DNA from: Clostridium cylindrosporum DSM 605
Lineage (GTDB): Bacteria; Bacillota; Clostridia; Clostridiales; Caloramatoraceae
Direction of reading: 5' to 3'
NCBI RefSeq assembly: GCF_001047375.1
Contig: NZ_LFVU01000002.1
Location: 1 to 64,000, forward strand
Length of the DNA: 64,000 bases
The notes beneath the pieces are model-generated. The model was not told the DNA's origin. It did not search any database and was given only the letters and a program-made list of their open reading frames with translations. The translations under genes and the position numbers were made by a program. This document shows, piece by piece, positions 27,817 through 36,736 of the stretch. Numbering within the stretch: position 1 is the stretch's first letter; each line of letters begins with the position of its first letter.

Positions 27817-29049
27817 CTACCCCTCCATAGTAAACTTACTGATAATTATATTTTGAGTAAGCTCTTCTATACTTTTAGAAAATATCGTTATCTTTTTCAA
27901 TTTTAACGCTATAAGATAATCTTCTAATATTAATAAATTTTTAGTACTATCTATTGATCCTCTATCAATAAACACAACTCCTTTAAAATTTGAAAAATAG
28001 TTTGAAAAAGTCTCTATAAAATCAGGTGGGATTATTTTATAATTACCAATAGAATCCATTATCCTATCTGGTACATAATTGGTTATAATTATAATATCTG
28101 GATTATATTCATTTAAATTGAAACTTTCATTTTTCATAATTTTATATTCTAAACTCTTAATATTTTCTTCATAGCCTTTTAATATCATTTCAAACCTAGA
28201 TATTTCCTCCTTTAGACTATTAATATTTTTATTTAATAAGGCTATTTCATTATTTTTATTTAAGCACTCTCCCTCTAAACAATCTATTTTTTCTCCATTA
28301 AACATTAATAAATCTTTATTTATACGTTGAAGGATATTAAAAAGTAATTTATTAAAAAATCCTACTTTATTCTGATCTCCTTTTATATAATCTATATTAA
28401 GACTTATAAAAGCAAGCCATAAAAGACTTTCATCAAATGACTCTGAAAGATCCCCAAGCTCTCTACAAATATCTACTATGGACTTATCTTTTATAATACT
28501 TCTTACTCTTGTATATTCACTAATTCTTCCAAGTTTTAAAAGATGTTCTTCTATAGACTCTACATTATTTTCAAGAAAACTAATCTCATCCTCAATGTTT
28601 AGATATTTTTCCACTATAGATAAACAGTTTTCCTCTGTAATATCTCCATCATTTACAAGAAGTCCAGAAAAAATATGTTTACCACTTTCAATGTTTATAC
28701 TTATTTTCTCACATAACCTCTCTGCATCCTCAGGAAACAAATTCATAAATATTGCAAATGTTTCAAACATACCATATTTATTTTTACATGATGATAAGTA
28801 AAGCTCACTTAAAAACTCTTCTAAACTCTTTCCCTTATACTTCTGAGATTTTTCATTAAAAATTTCATAGAGTAATTCTTGAAACTTTTTTTTATTACTA
28901 AAATTCATTTTTATTACATTTCTTATTAAACTTTTAGGAGCCTTTTTAATATTCATAAATCCGTTTATTTTAATATTTTTCCTCTGTGCAACTAATATCA
29001 AAAATTCATAATCCATTAATTCAAAAAAAAGTTCAATGCTTTTCATCAT
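27817..29049 (-). CDS. unrecognised coiled-coil protein, first gene of the McrBC-like operon
   Basis: Not recognised; 410 residues. Residues 1-240 are helical with many Lys/Asn/Ile. A coiled coil follows (about 255-310: LNKNINSLKEEISRFEMILKGYEENIKSLEYKI). The last 100 residues look like an alpha/beta Rossmann-type fold: PDIIIITNYV, GNYKIIPPDF, FKGVVFIDRG, KKITIFSKS give strand-helix alternation. This layout is reminiscent of coiled-coil partners in CoCoNuT-type McrBC systems, but that is inference. It precedes the ATPase by two bases and carries the operon ribosome site GGAGGGG. Confidence 0.78.
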   Translation of the reverse strand: MMKSIELFFELMDYEFLILVAQRKNIKINGFMNIKKAPKSLIRNVIKMNFSNKKKFQELLYEIFNEKSQKYKGKSLEEFLSELYLSSCKNKYGMFETFAIFMNLFPEDAERLCEKISINIESGKHIFSGLLVNDGDITEENCLSIVEKYLNIEDEISFLENNVESIEEHLLKLGRISEYTRVRSIIKDKSIVDICRELGDLSESFDESLLWLAFISLNIDYIKGDQNKVGFFNKLLFNILQRINKDLLMFNGEKIDCLEGECLNKNNEIALLNKNINSLKEEISRFEMILKGYEENIKSLEYKIMKNESFNLNEYNPDIIIITNYVPDRIMDSIGNYKIIPPDFIETFSNYFSNFKGVVFIDRGSIDSTKNLLILEDYLIALKLKKITIFSKSIEELTQNIIISKFTMEG

Positions 29050-29294
29050 TTCCCCTCCATTTATAAACTTATATATTCTATAAGATTGTGTCTATTTCCT
29101 TTTTATATAAACCCTTACATTATCAATGAATATTTATATAAAAATAACTAAATTTTAAAAACTAATACATCTAAATATATAGTAAAATAATGGATAATAA
29201 TTATTGTCTTTTTTTTAAATAAGTGATATATTCTTATTGGTACTTATTGTTTTGTCGAAATTCCCTATTACTTTACGAAAGGAGATGAGGGAAG

Positions 29295-30107
29295 ATGTTA
29301 GTTAAAGATTGGAAAGAGTTCTTAGTACCATATGAACAAGCTGTGGAAGAACTTAAGATTAAGTTTAAAAGTATACGTAAGCAAACTAGAAGCAAAAACA
29401 CCTACTCTCCAATAGAATTTGTAACAGGAAGAGTAAAAGAAATATCAAGTATATTAGAAAAGGCGAAAAAATTAAATATTCCTTTTAATAAAATATCAGA
29501 GGAAGTAGAAGATATTGCAGGAATAAGGATTATGTGTCAATTCGTTGAGGATATTTATACCATGGTTAACTTAATTAAGCAGCGTGAGGGAAAAGATTTA
29601 ACCGTTGTTTATGAGAAGGACTATGTGAAAAACTTTAAAGAAAGTGGTTATAGAAGCTATCACGTTATAATAAGATATCCTGTACAAACAACACTTGGAG
29701 AAGTTGAGGTACTTGCTGAAATTCAAATTAGAACGCTTGCGATGAATTTTTGGGCAACTATTGAACATTCTCTAAATTATAAGTATAAACAAAGTATACC
29801 TTCCCATATAAAGGAAAGACTTAAAAAATCTGCTGAACTTGCATTTCTTTTAGATCAGGAAATGTCTCAAATAAAAGAAGAAATTATGGACGCTCAAACG
29901 ATGTTTGAAATAAAGTCTAATATTATATCTGATGTTTTAGATAACATTACCAACCTATATTCACTTGGAAAAATTTCAGAATCAACTTCAATTCAAGACA
30001 AGTTTAATAAACTAATTGAATATGGAGATATATTTGAACTTAAAGACCTTCTTGATGAATCAAACTTGAAGGTACAAAAAGCAAGACTTGAACTTTACGA
30101 CTTATAA
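29295..30107 (+). CDS. small alarmone (ppGpp) synthetase, RelP/RelQ type
   Basis: GTP pyrophosphokinase of the single-domain class, 270 residues. The synthetase core is intact: GRVKEISSILEK (the RxKxxxS loop, about 50), VEDIAGIRIMC (about 73), ESGYRSYHVIIRY (G-Y-x-S-Y-H, about 115), and AEIQIRTLAMNFWATIEHSLNYKY (catalytic Glu, about 140). A C-terminal helix pair (about 175-270) fits the tetramerising tail of RelQ. No hydrolase domain is present. It is divergent from the McrBC-like operon, with a 245-base gap; start ATG after AAAGGAG. Confidence 0.93.
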   Translation: MLVKDWKEFLVPYEQAVEELKIKFKSIRKQTRSKNTYSPIEFVTGRVKEISSILEKAKKLNIPFNKISEEVEDIAGIRIMCQFVEDIYTMVNLIKQREGKDLTVVYEKDYVKNFKESGYRSYHVIIRYPVQTTLGEVEVLAEIQIRTLAMNFWATIEHSLNYKYKQSIPSHIKERLKKSAELAFLLDQEMSQIKEEIMDAQTMFEIKSNIISDVLDNITNLYSLGKISESTSIQDKFNKLIEYGDIFELKDLLDESNLKVQKARLELYDL

Positions 30108-30108
30108 G

Positions 30109-30144
30109 ACCAGTCATATTGTATTTTTATGCAATATGACTGGT
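30109..30144 (+). terminator. terminator of the alarmone synthetase gene
   Basis: ACCAGTCATATTG paired with CAATATGACTGGT, followed by TTTAAATATTTTT. Confidence 0.8.
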
Positions 30145-30217
30145 TTAAATATTTTTAAGTTTAAAAAGAAATTAATGATTATATACTTATAATAATAACT
30201 TTAAAGGGGGCATAAGG

Positions 30218-31648
30218 TTGAATCCTAAACATAGTAGGATGGTATATACTACCCTAACTTGTATTATAGTTCTTGTTTTACTTATTTCAAACCTTGGAAA
30301 TAACTTCAAAACAGATGTTTTTTCCTATAAGGATATAATAGAAAATATAGAAAAGCTAAAATCTAATTGGCTCTCTTCTTTTACTGAGGAAGAATATACA
30401 AAGATTACTTCAGATTATATATCCTCAAAACTTAAAAATTTTTCTCTAGAACCAATTGAAATAGATGGAAAGAAGTCCTATATACAAAACTTTTCTAGAG
30501 ACATACCATTTGAGGAAACAAAATCCTATATCCAAGTAATTTCTAAGCATGATAATGTTATAAGAAGTTACAAACATGGTGATGACTTTATTGAAGATAT
30601 TAGTGGGCTTTTTTCATCAAAATATGTAAAAGGAAATGCTCAAATACTAAATAGCACAACCTTTAAAGAAGATGTACCAAGTATTTTATTACTTGATAAC
30701 TACAAATCTATGTCTAGTTATAACGTAGAAAACTTTGATGAAAAGTTAGAAGCACTTGGTGTTTCTGCCATAATATATCCTGATATTAAGGAAAAGATCA
30801 TTGATAAGTCTACTTTATTTAATATAGAGTATACTCCAACATCTAATGGAATATTAAAATTTTGTGTATCAAACGAAACCTATAATGAGTTAAGCTCATT
30901 CATAAAAAAAGGATATAAATTAAGACTAAAATCAGGAATGAAGATCAAAAGCCAAACCCTTACTAATGTTTATGGTAAAGTTCAAGGAACAAGCAAAAAA
31001 TACAAACCCCTTATTATCGCTTCTTTTTATGATGGTGATCTACCTTCAAGGTTTAGAGATAATAAAGGGAGTTTATTTGAAGCTAATACCTATACGCCTT
31101 CAATACTATTAGAGTTTGCTAGAATAATAAAATTACAGGAAACAATAAATCCAGACAGAACTATAATCTTTGCTTTTATATCTGGTAAGGCTATAGATAA
31201 AATCGGGTTAGATGTATTTAGAAACCTAAATATTACTGGTGACTTTTTGTTATTAGATGATATTGGAAACTCGAGCAAATTCAATCTTACTGTTCATAAA
31301 AACTCAAAGGATTTTTCAAATACTATAAATCACTTTATGATTAAAAATGACTTAAAAATTGTATCAAGTACAACTAATAACTATATTCATGAAGAATCTG
31401 CATATCTCTTTGGGATAAATAATATACCAAATGGACTTAACTTTAACAGTTCATATAATACATGTAAGTTTATACTATCTTTAATCGCTGATGAATGCTA
31501 TAATCTTGATTTCATAACTGCTTATTATCGTGATATTAGAGCTATAAAAAGATTTTTAAAAGATTATACAATTCCAATAGCTACAATATCATTAATATTT
31601 ATTACCTTTGTTGTATTTAGATACCCTGAAATCAAAAATACTAATTGA
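30218..31648 (+). CDS. membrane-anchored M28-like protein with lost metal ligands
   Basis: Predicted extracytoplasmic protein, 476 residues, with an N-terminal membrane helix (about 10-28) and a C-terminal one (about 450-468). The middle (about 250-430) follows the M28 aminopeptidase order, but the metal ligands are replaced. The usual His-x-Asp strand reads IIASFYDGD, the ANDNASG segment reads EANTYTPS, and the Glu-Glu pair in the next strand reads ISGKAID. Only LLLDDIG keeps an Asp. Residues 50-230 could be a PA-like insert. It is therefore probably not a peptidase. TTG start after AAAGGGGG. Confidence 0.6.
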   Translation: MNPKHSRMVYTTLTCIIVLVLLISNLGNNFKTDVFSYKDIIENIEKLKSNWLSSFTEEEYTKITSDYISSKLKNFSLEPIEIDGKKSYIQNFSRDIPFEETKSYIQVISKHDNVIRSYKHGDDFIEDISGLFSSKYVKGNAQILNSTTFKEDVPSILLLDNYKSMSSYNVENFDEKLEALGVSAIIYPDIKEKIIDKSTLFNIEYTPTSNGILKFCVSNETYNELSSFIKKGYKLRLKSGMKIKSQTLTNVYGKVQGTSKKYKPLIIASFYDGDLPSRFRDNKGSLFEANTYTPSILLEFARIIKLQETINPDRTIIFAFISGKAIDKIGLDVFRNLNITGDFLLLDDIGNSSKFNLTVHKNSKDFSNTINHFMIKNDLKIVSSTTNNYIHEESAYLFGINNIPNGLNFNSSYNTCKFILSLIADECYNLDFITAYYRDIRAIKRFLKDYTIPIATISLIFITFVVFRYPEIKNTN

Positions 31649-31715
31649 CAATTTGTATTAACTTATAATACACTATTACTAGATAATAATTACAAATTAG
31701 ATTGGAATGATTACT

Positions 31716-32123
31716 ATGGAAAATCTTAGCAGCATTTTTAAAGAGAAGAACTTAAAACTAACTCCACAAAGATATGCTATTTATGGCTATCTTAAGTCTA
31801 CAAAATCTCATCCTTCTGCTGAAACAATATATGAAAATTTAAAAACAACTTATCCTACAATGAGTCTTGCTACTGTATATAAGACATTAAGAACTCTTAT
31901 TGACTTGAATTTAGTACAAGAAATAAATGTAGGCGAAGATAACTTCCGATTCGATGCATGTACAGATTGTCATCCTCATATTGTTTGTACAAAGTGTAGA
32001 TGTGTTGATGATATTGATGATGCAGATTTTTCTTTTGTAGATGAAATAGCAAAAAAGCATACTAATTATGAAATTCAAAAACACAAACTATATTTTTATG
32101 GGATTTGCCCAAATTGTGTTTAA
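31716..32123 (+). CDS. perR: Fur-family regulator, PerR-like
   Basis: Metal-dependent repressor, 135 residues. The winged helix (about 10-80) shows LTPQRYAIYGYL, SHPSAETIY (His ligand) and MSLATVYKTLRTL. The sensing part has FRFDAC, HPHIVCTKC and the second zinc pair GICPNC, so the structural zinc site of four Cys is complete. The Asp in RFDA at the regulatory site fits PerR (peroxide sensing through Fe) better than Fur. ATG 31716 is preferred over ATG 31707, which abuts the GGA. A clear Per box was not found upstream. Confidence 0.8.
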   Translation: MENLSSIFKEKNLKLTPQRYAIYGYLKSTKSHPSAETIYENLKTTYPTMSLATVYKTLRTLIDLNLVQEINVGEDNFRFDACTDCHPHIVCTKCRCVDDIDDADFSFVDEIAKKHTNYEIQKHKLYFYGICPNCV

Positions 32124-32134
32124 TATGTAACTTA

Positions 32135-32170
32135 AAATATCTCTTCATAATGGAGAGATATTTTTTTATT
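32135..32170 (+). terminator. terminator of the Fur-family gene
   Basis: AAATATCTCT/AGAGATATTT stem followed by TTTTATTTTTTG. Confidence 0.8.
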
Positions 32171-32223
32171 TTTTGCTTATATTTTCTTATTTATCTACAT
32201 ATAGATTTAGTGGAGGTGATATT

Positions 32224-33102
32224 ATGAAACTTAAGGTTTATATACTTAAGAAAAAACACATCATTCTTACTCTAAGTATAGCATTTATTTTAATTCTATC
32301 TCTAATACTTTTAATTTCTTTTAAAAGTAAGGAAACAATAAAAAATGTTAATCCTGTTCAAACAGTTCATGCAGATGTAGATGGGGACAAGAAACTCGAC
32401 ACTCTATACATATCTACTAACAAAGATAATAACTATACTGTAAATGTTCAAACAAAAAAAGGGGACGGCTTTAATTTAGAGCCGGACCCTTTACTTAAAA
32501 CCTTAGGATACAATGACAAATCTTGGCCTATGTCTATAGAATGTAAAGATATAAATAATGATAATGCCCAAGAGATAATAATTCAAAGTTCTGATAAAAG
32601 TGAATCTATTATTCATGTTTATACATATTCAAAACAAAACAAAGAATTTATAAGGCTCATATCTGGAAAATATAATGTTTTTGCTTCAGCAATACATAAT
32701 GGCACTCCTATAATTATGCTAGGTAAAAAGCTAAAAACAGATATAGACTTTTCATATTACACCCTCAATAATGATACACTCAGCACCTATAATCTTGACT
32801 ATATAAGTCTTGGTAAGAATACCTTAAACTCTCTTGCCTCCTTTATAAGTGAAGATAATATTGAAGTTATTTCATCCGACTCTAATTTATTAACTAACTT
32901 AGAAAAAGGAGAACTTCTAGATGCACTTTTATTAAATGTAAAATATAAAAATAATATCCCTAGTGAGTGTACTTATCAAATTAGAACTATGCCCTATGGA
33001 GAAAACTCAAAAATTAATTTATATGAGGTAAAAATGAACTCTGTATCATACAAAGACAATAATATTCAATATAAAATAAAAAATATAAAATCTCTTAACT
33101 AA
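32224..33102 (+). CDS. membrane-anchored protein with FG-GAP/VCBS-like calcium-binding repeats
   Basis: Predicted surface protein, 292 residues from ATG 32224 (after GGAGGTGAT). A Lys-rich cytoplasmic end (MKLKVYILKKKH) and one hydrophobic helix (about 13-33) anchor it. Outside are two Asp-rich loops, DVDGDKKLDTLYI (about 57) and DINNDNAQEIII (about 103), of the D-x-[DN]-x-D calcium-loop type found in FG-GAP/VCBS repeats. The rest is not recognised. Monocistronic. Confidence 0.72.
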   Translation: MKLKVYILKKKHIILTLSIAFILILSLILLISFKSKETIKNVNPVQTVHADVDGDKKLDTLYISTNKDNNYTVNVQTKKGDGFNLEPDPLLKTLGYNDKSWPMSIECKDINNDNAQEIIIQSSDKSESIIHVYTYSKQNKEFIRLISGKYNVFASAIHNGTPIIMLGKKLKTDIDFSYYTLNNDTLSTYNLDYISLGKNTLNSLASFISEDNIEVISSDSNLLTNLEKGELLDALLLNVKYKNNIPSECTYQIRTMPYGENSKINLYEVKMNSVSYKDNNIQYKIKNIKSLN

Positions 33103-33206
33103 AGTATTAGTATTATAACTTTTAATACCAACTAATAACTTTCAGAACAATCCTAAACTTCCTATCATATAATTATACAGTTATAATATTTTAGAAAGGT
33201 GTGCAC

Positions 33207-33860
33207 ATGGAAAAAAGAATTGATAATTTAGAAAATATATCACAAAATAACAAAGTTCCTATTTCTTACATCCGAATTTTACATGCTTCACCTGATGCTC
33301 CATCTGTAGATATTGTAGCCAACGGAGGACTTATTGCAAAAAATCTTAATTACAAAGATTTCACATCATACTTAAAAGTCATCCCTGGAAATTATAATAT
33401 TAAAATCTATCCATCAGGGAATATGTCTGTTACCACTTTAAATACAAATGTAAAAATACCGCCCTACTCTATCTTAACTCTTGTAATAGGAGATAATTTA
33501 TCTGACTTAAAGTTATTTGTAGTCCCTGATAACACTAGAAAGGTAGTTGAAAATAAAGCTCTTGTTAGATTCTCTAATCTTTCTCCAAGATCTAATTCTA
33601 TAGATACTTACCTAAAAAACGGTAAGCAACTTTTTAAAGGTGTAAATTTTGGAGAATACACAAACTATATAGAGATTCCTCCAGGTGTATATAGCTTTCA
33701 ATTTAAACCTGAAGATAGTAATTCTGTTATTCTCTCTGTTCCAAATACTCACTTAAAGGCATCAAATGCATATACAATATACTTTGTTGGTGAATCAAGT
33801 AATAACTCTCTCCTACAGATTTTGATACCAATGGACGGAAACTCATATATTAAGTTCTAG
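33207..33860 (+). CDS. DUF4397 domain protein without signal peptide
   Basis: 217 residues from ATG 33207 (AAAGGTG upstream). Two tandem copies of a beta-rich DUF4397 unit are visible. The first is IRILHASPDAPSVDIVANGG...PGNYNIKIYPSG (about 17-75). The second is ALVRFSNLSPRSNSIDTYLKNG...PPGVYSFQFKP (about 115-170). Members are usually exported, but no signal peptide or membrane helix is seen here. Function unknown; a structural or spore/envelope role is only a guess. Confidence 0.75.
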   Translation: MEKRIDNLENISQNNKVPISYIRILHASPDAPSVDIVANGGLIAKNLNYKDFTSYLKVIPGNYNIKIYPSGNMSVTTLNTNVKIPPYSILTLVIGDNLSDLKLFVVPDNTRKVVENKALVRFSNLSPRSNSIDTYLKNGKQLFKGVNFGEYTNYIEIPPGVYSFQFKPEDSNSVILSVPNTHLKASNAYTIYFVGESSNNSLLQILIPMDGNSYIKF

Positions 33861-33864
33861 ATAA

Positions 33865-33898
33865 ATCTCTGTAGAGTTAATATTCTACAGAGATTTTG
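33865..33898 (+). terminator. terminator of the DUF4397 gene
   Basis: AATCTCTGTAGA/TCTACAGAGATT stem around AATATT-type loop, followed by TTGTATTATAG. Confidence 0.75.
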
Positions 33899-33964
33899 TA
33901 TTATAGTCTTTAAATATCTATATGCTAAATATAATTACATTGGGAAAAAATTATTACATATACA

Positions 33965-34015
33965 AAAGACTTGATTCAGCCTATTTTATATGTTAATATT
34001 AATTAACAAGTCTTT
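33965..34015 (+). promoter_or_regulatory. possible structured leader of lysC-hom
   Basis: AAAGACTTG (33965-33973) pairs with CAAGTCTTT (34007-34015), enclosing a second stem GTTAAT/ATTAAC (33992-34007). It lies 50 bases before lysC. It matches no riboswitch or T-box I know; an attenuation stem or protein site is possible. Confidence 0.35.
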
Positions 34016-34065
34016 AATATGAAAACATATGTATTTGTATTGCGAACATTTAGGGGGGCTAAAAT

Positions 34066-35382
34066 ATGGCAGTAAAAGTGGCTAAGTTTGGAGGATCATC
34101 TCTTGCAAACTCTGAACAATTTAAGAAGGTTTATAATATTATACAAATGGATAAGGATAGAAAGTATGTGGTACCATCAGCTTTTGGTAAAAGAAGTTCT
34201 GATGATACGAAGATAACAGATCTTTTATTACTTTGCGGTACTCATGCTGAAAACAACAAACCATTTGATGATGTTTTCTCTATAATTGAAAATAGATGTC
34301 TAGATATTGTAAAAGAACTAGACCTTGACCTTGACATGACACCTTATTTAAAGGAAATTAAGGATACAATATCTACAAATGCTTCAAAGGAATATGCAGC
34401 AAGCCGTGGGGAGTATATGAGCGGTATTATATTATCAAAACTTCTTGGCTATGAATTTATTGATGCAGCTGAAGTTATTAGATTTGAAAAAAGCGGACAA
34501 CTAGACTATGAAACAACTATTGCATTATTAAAGAAAAAACTATCAAAAGCTCCAAATGCAGTAATACCAGGTTTCTATGGAGCAACTGGCAGCGGAAGAA
34601 TAGTTACTTTCTCAAGAGGAGGATCTGATGTAACTGGAGCACTTGTTGCACAGGCAGTAGATGCATCAGTTTATGAAAACTTTACAGATGTATGTGGTCT
34701 ACTAATGACTAATCCATGTATAGTAGAAAATCCAAAACCTATAGAAAAAGTAACTTACAGGGAGTTAAGAGAACTTGCATATATGGGTGCAACAGTTATT
34801 CATGAAGATGCGATAAGACCTGTTCGTGATGCTGCTATACCATTAAATATAAGAAATACAAATGATCCATCACATCCTGGAACTATGATTGTTGGAGATG
34901 TTGAACAAAATGCTTCAGCAGGTACAATAACAGGAATCGCAGGTAAAAAAGATTTCACTGTTATCGCGATAGAACAAAGCTATATGAATTCACACGTTGG
35001 ATATGCTCAAAAAATACTTTCAATACTTGCTGATTTTGATGTATCATTTGAATGTATGCCATCTGGAATTGACAACATCTCTTTGGTTATAGAAAGTAGC
35101 TATTTAGAAGGTAAACTTTATGATATAGTTGAACAAATAAGATTACAGTGTAACCCTGATTCAGTTGAGGTTTATCCTAATATGGCACTTATTGCAACAG
35201 TTGGAAGAGGAATGATTTATATGCCTGGAATGTCATCTAAACTATTCTCTTCACTATATAATTCTGGTGTAAATATTAGAATGATTAACCAAGGATCTAG
35301 TGAAATCAATATTATTGTTGGTGTAGAAAATGATGATTTCGAAAAAGCTATCAGATCAATTTATGATGCTTTTGTAGAATAA
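34066..35382 (+). CDS. lysC: aspartate kinase
   Basis: First enzyme of the aspartate pathway (Lys, Thr, Met, diaminopimelate), 438 residues. It shows KFGGSSLA (about 7-14), the SRGEYMSGIIL segment (about 122), FSRGGSDVTGAL (about 186), and two C-terminal ACT units (from about 295: SYMNSHVGYAQKILSILADF and NMALIATVGRGM) that carry feedback control. Start ATG 34066 follows AGGGGGG. It is 18 bases upstream of hom, so the pair is an operon feeding threonine/methionine. Confidence 0.95.
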   Translation: MAVKVAKFGGSSLANSEQFKKVYNIIQMDKDRKYVVPSAFGKRSSDDTKITDLLLLCGTHAENNKPFDDVFSIIENRCLDIVKELDLDLDMTPYLKEIKDTISTNASKEYAASRGEYMSGIILSKLLGYEFIDAAEVIRFEKSGQLDYETTIALLKKKLSKAPNAVIPGFYGATGSGRIVTFSRGGSDVTGALVAQAVDASVYENFTDVCGLLMTNPCIVENPKPIEKVTYRELRELAYMGATVIHEDAIRPVRDAAIPLNIRNTNDPSHPGTMIVGDVEQNASAGTITGIAGKKDFTVIAIEQSYMNSHVGYAQKILSILADFDVSFECMPSGIDNISLVIESSYLEGKLYDIVEQIRLQCNPDSVEVYPNMALIATVGRGMIYMPGMSSKLFSSLYNSGVNIRMINQGSSEINIIVGVENDDFEKAIRSIYDAFVE

Positions 35383-35400
35383 TTAAGAGGGGGTTTTTTT

Positions 35401-36681
35401 GTGGAAAAGGTTAAAATAGGGCTTCTTGGCTTCGGAACTGTAGGAAGCGGTGTTTGGAAAGTTATTGAGGCAAATAATAATGCTATTTCTAAAAGATGTA
35501 GAAAAGAACTTGAAATAACTAAAATACTTGTAAAATCACTTGAAAAAGCAAGATCTGCAGAAGCACCTGAGAATTTATTTACAGATAAATTCGAAGATGT
35601 TTTATCATCAGATGTTGATATTGTTGTAGAGGTTATGGGTGGTATTGAACCTGCTAAGGAATATATACTTAAGGCTATTTCAGCAAAAAAACATGTTGTA
35701 ACTGCTAACAAGCAACTTCTTGCAACTAATGGTGAAGAAATATATAAAGCAGCGGTAGAAAATGGTGTTAAGGTATTTTACGAAGCAAGTGTTGCAGGTG
35801 GTATTCCAATACTAAATACATTAAAAGATCCACTATCAGCTAACCAAATTGAAGAAATCATAGGAATTGTTAACGGAACTACAAATTATATATTATCTAA
35901 AATGACTGAGGATAAAAAAGATTTTGAAACAATGTTAAAGGTTGCTCAAGATCTTGGATATGCTGAAGCTGCACCTGCAGCTGACGTTGAAGGATTTGAT
36001 GCTGCATATAAGCTTTGTATTTTATCTTCACTTGCATTTAAATCAAGCATTGATGTTGAAAAAGTTCACCGTGAAGGAATTTGTGATATAACTCCACTTG
36101 ATATTGAATATGCAAGAGAAATGGGCTATACAGTTAAGCTTTTAGCTATAGCAAAGAAAAAGGAAAAAGGTTTAGAACTTCGTGTTCACCCTACTTTCAT
36201 TCCTTCTAATCATCCACTAGCATCTGTATCAGACTCATACAATGCAGTTTTCCTTAAGGGAAATGCAGTTGAAAATCTTATGTTCTATGGAAGAGGTGCA
36301 GGAGACCTTCCTACAGCTAGTGCAGTTGTAGGAGACATTGTATCTGTTATAACATCAGAGAACTCTCCTTCATATGAGGATAGCGTTCTAGGTAATATTG
36401 AAAAATGCGATATACTTCCAATAGGAGACCTTGAAACTCAATACTATGTTAGATTAACTGTTGAAGATAAACCAGGCGTTCTTGGTAAGATTACTTCAAT
36501 TCTTGGAGATAAAAATGTTTCTCTATCAACAGTTATACAAAAGGGAACTAAAGACTCAAGTGTTTCACTTGTATTTATGACTCATAAAACATCAGAATCT
36601 AATCTTCAAGCAGCTTTTGAAGAAGTTACTAAGCTTGAAGGAGTTCACAAAATAGAGAATCTAATAAGAATTGAAAGTTAG
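35401..36681 (+). CDS. hom: homoserine dehydrogenase
   Basis: NAD(P)H-dependent reduction of aspartate semialdehyde to homoserine, 426 residues. It shows the Rossmann loop GLLGFGTVGSGVWK (about 7-20), VEVMGGIEPAKEYIL, TANKQLLA, VNGTTNYILSKM (about 160), and GYAEAAPAADVEGFDAAYK with the catalytic Lys/Asp pair. A C-terminal ACT domain (about 350-426: YYVRLTVEDKPGVLGKI) offers feedback control. GTG start after AAGAGGGGG. Confidence 0.96.
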   Translation: MEKVKIGLLGFGTVGSGVWKVIEANNNAISKRCRKELEITKILVKSLEKARSAEAPENLFTDKFEDVLSSDVDIVVEVMGGIEPAKEYILKAISAKKHVVTANKQLLATNGEEIYKAAVENGVKVFYEASVAGGIPILNTLKDPLSANQIEEIIGIVNGTTNYILSKMTEDKKDFETMLKVAQDLGYAEAAPAADVEGFDAAYKLCILSSLAFKSSIDVEKVHREGICDITPLDIEYAREMGYTVKLLAIAKKKEKGLELRVHPTFIPSNHPLASVSDSYNAVFLKGNAVENLMFYGRGAGDLPTASAVVGDIVSVITSENSPSYEDSVLGNIEKCDILPIGDLETQYYVRLTVEDKPGVLGKITSILGDKNVSLSTVIQKGTKDSSVSLVFMTHKTSESNLQAAFEEVTKLEGVHKIENLIRIES

Positions 36682-36736
36682 TTTTTGAATAAATTCTTTG
36701 ACCTTTAGCCAACCTATTTATAAGGAGGTGATTGTT

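Noticed and set aside
24142-29049. Restriction-modification system of type I, II or III
   Set aside because: No methyltransferase, specificity subunit or type I/III helicase is present in or near the operon.
31640-31715. Per box and promoter before the Fur-family gene
   Set aside because: TTGACA at 31645 has no well-spaced -10, and the TTAGATAATAATTA-like sequence matches the Per consensus too poorly.
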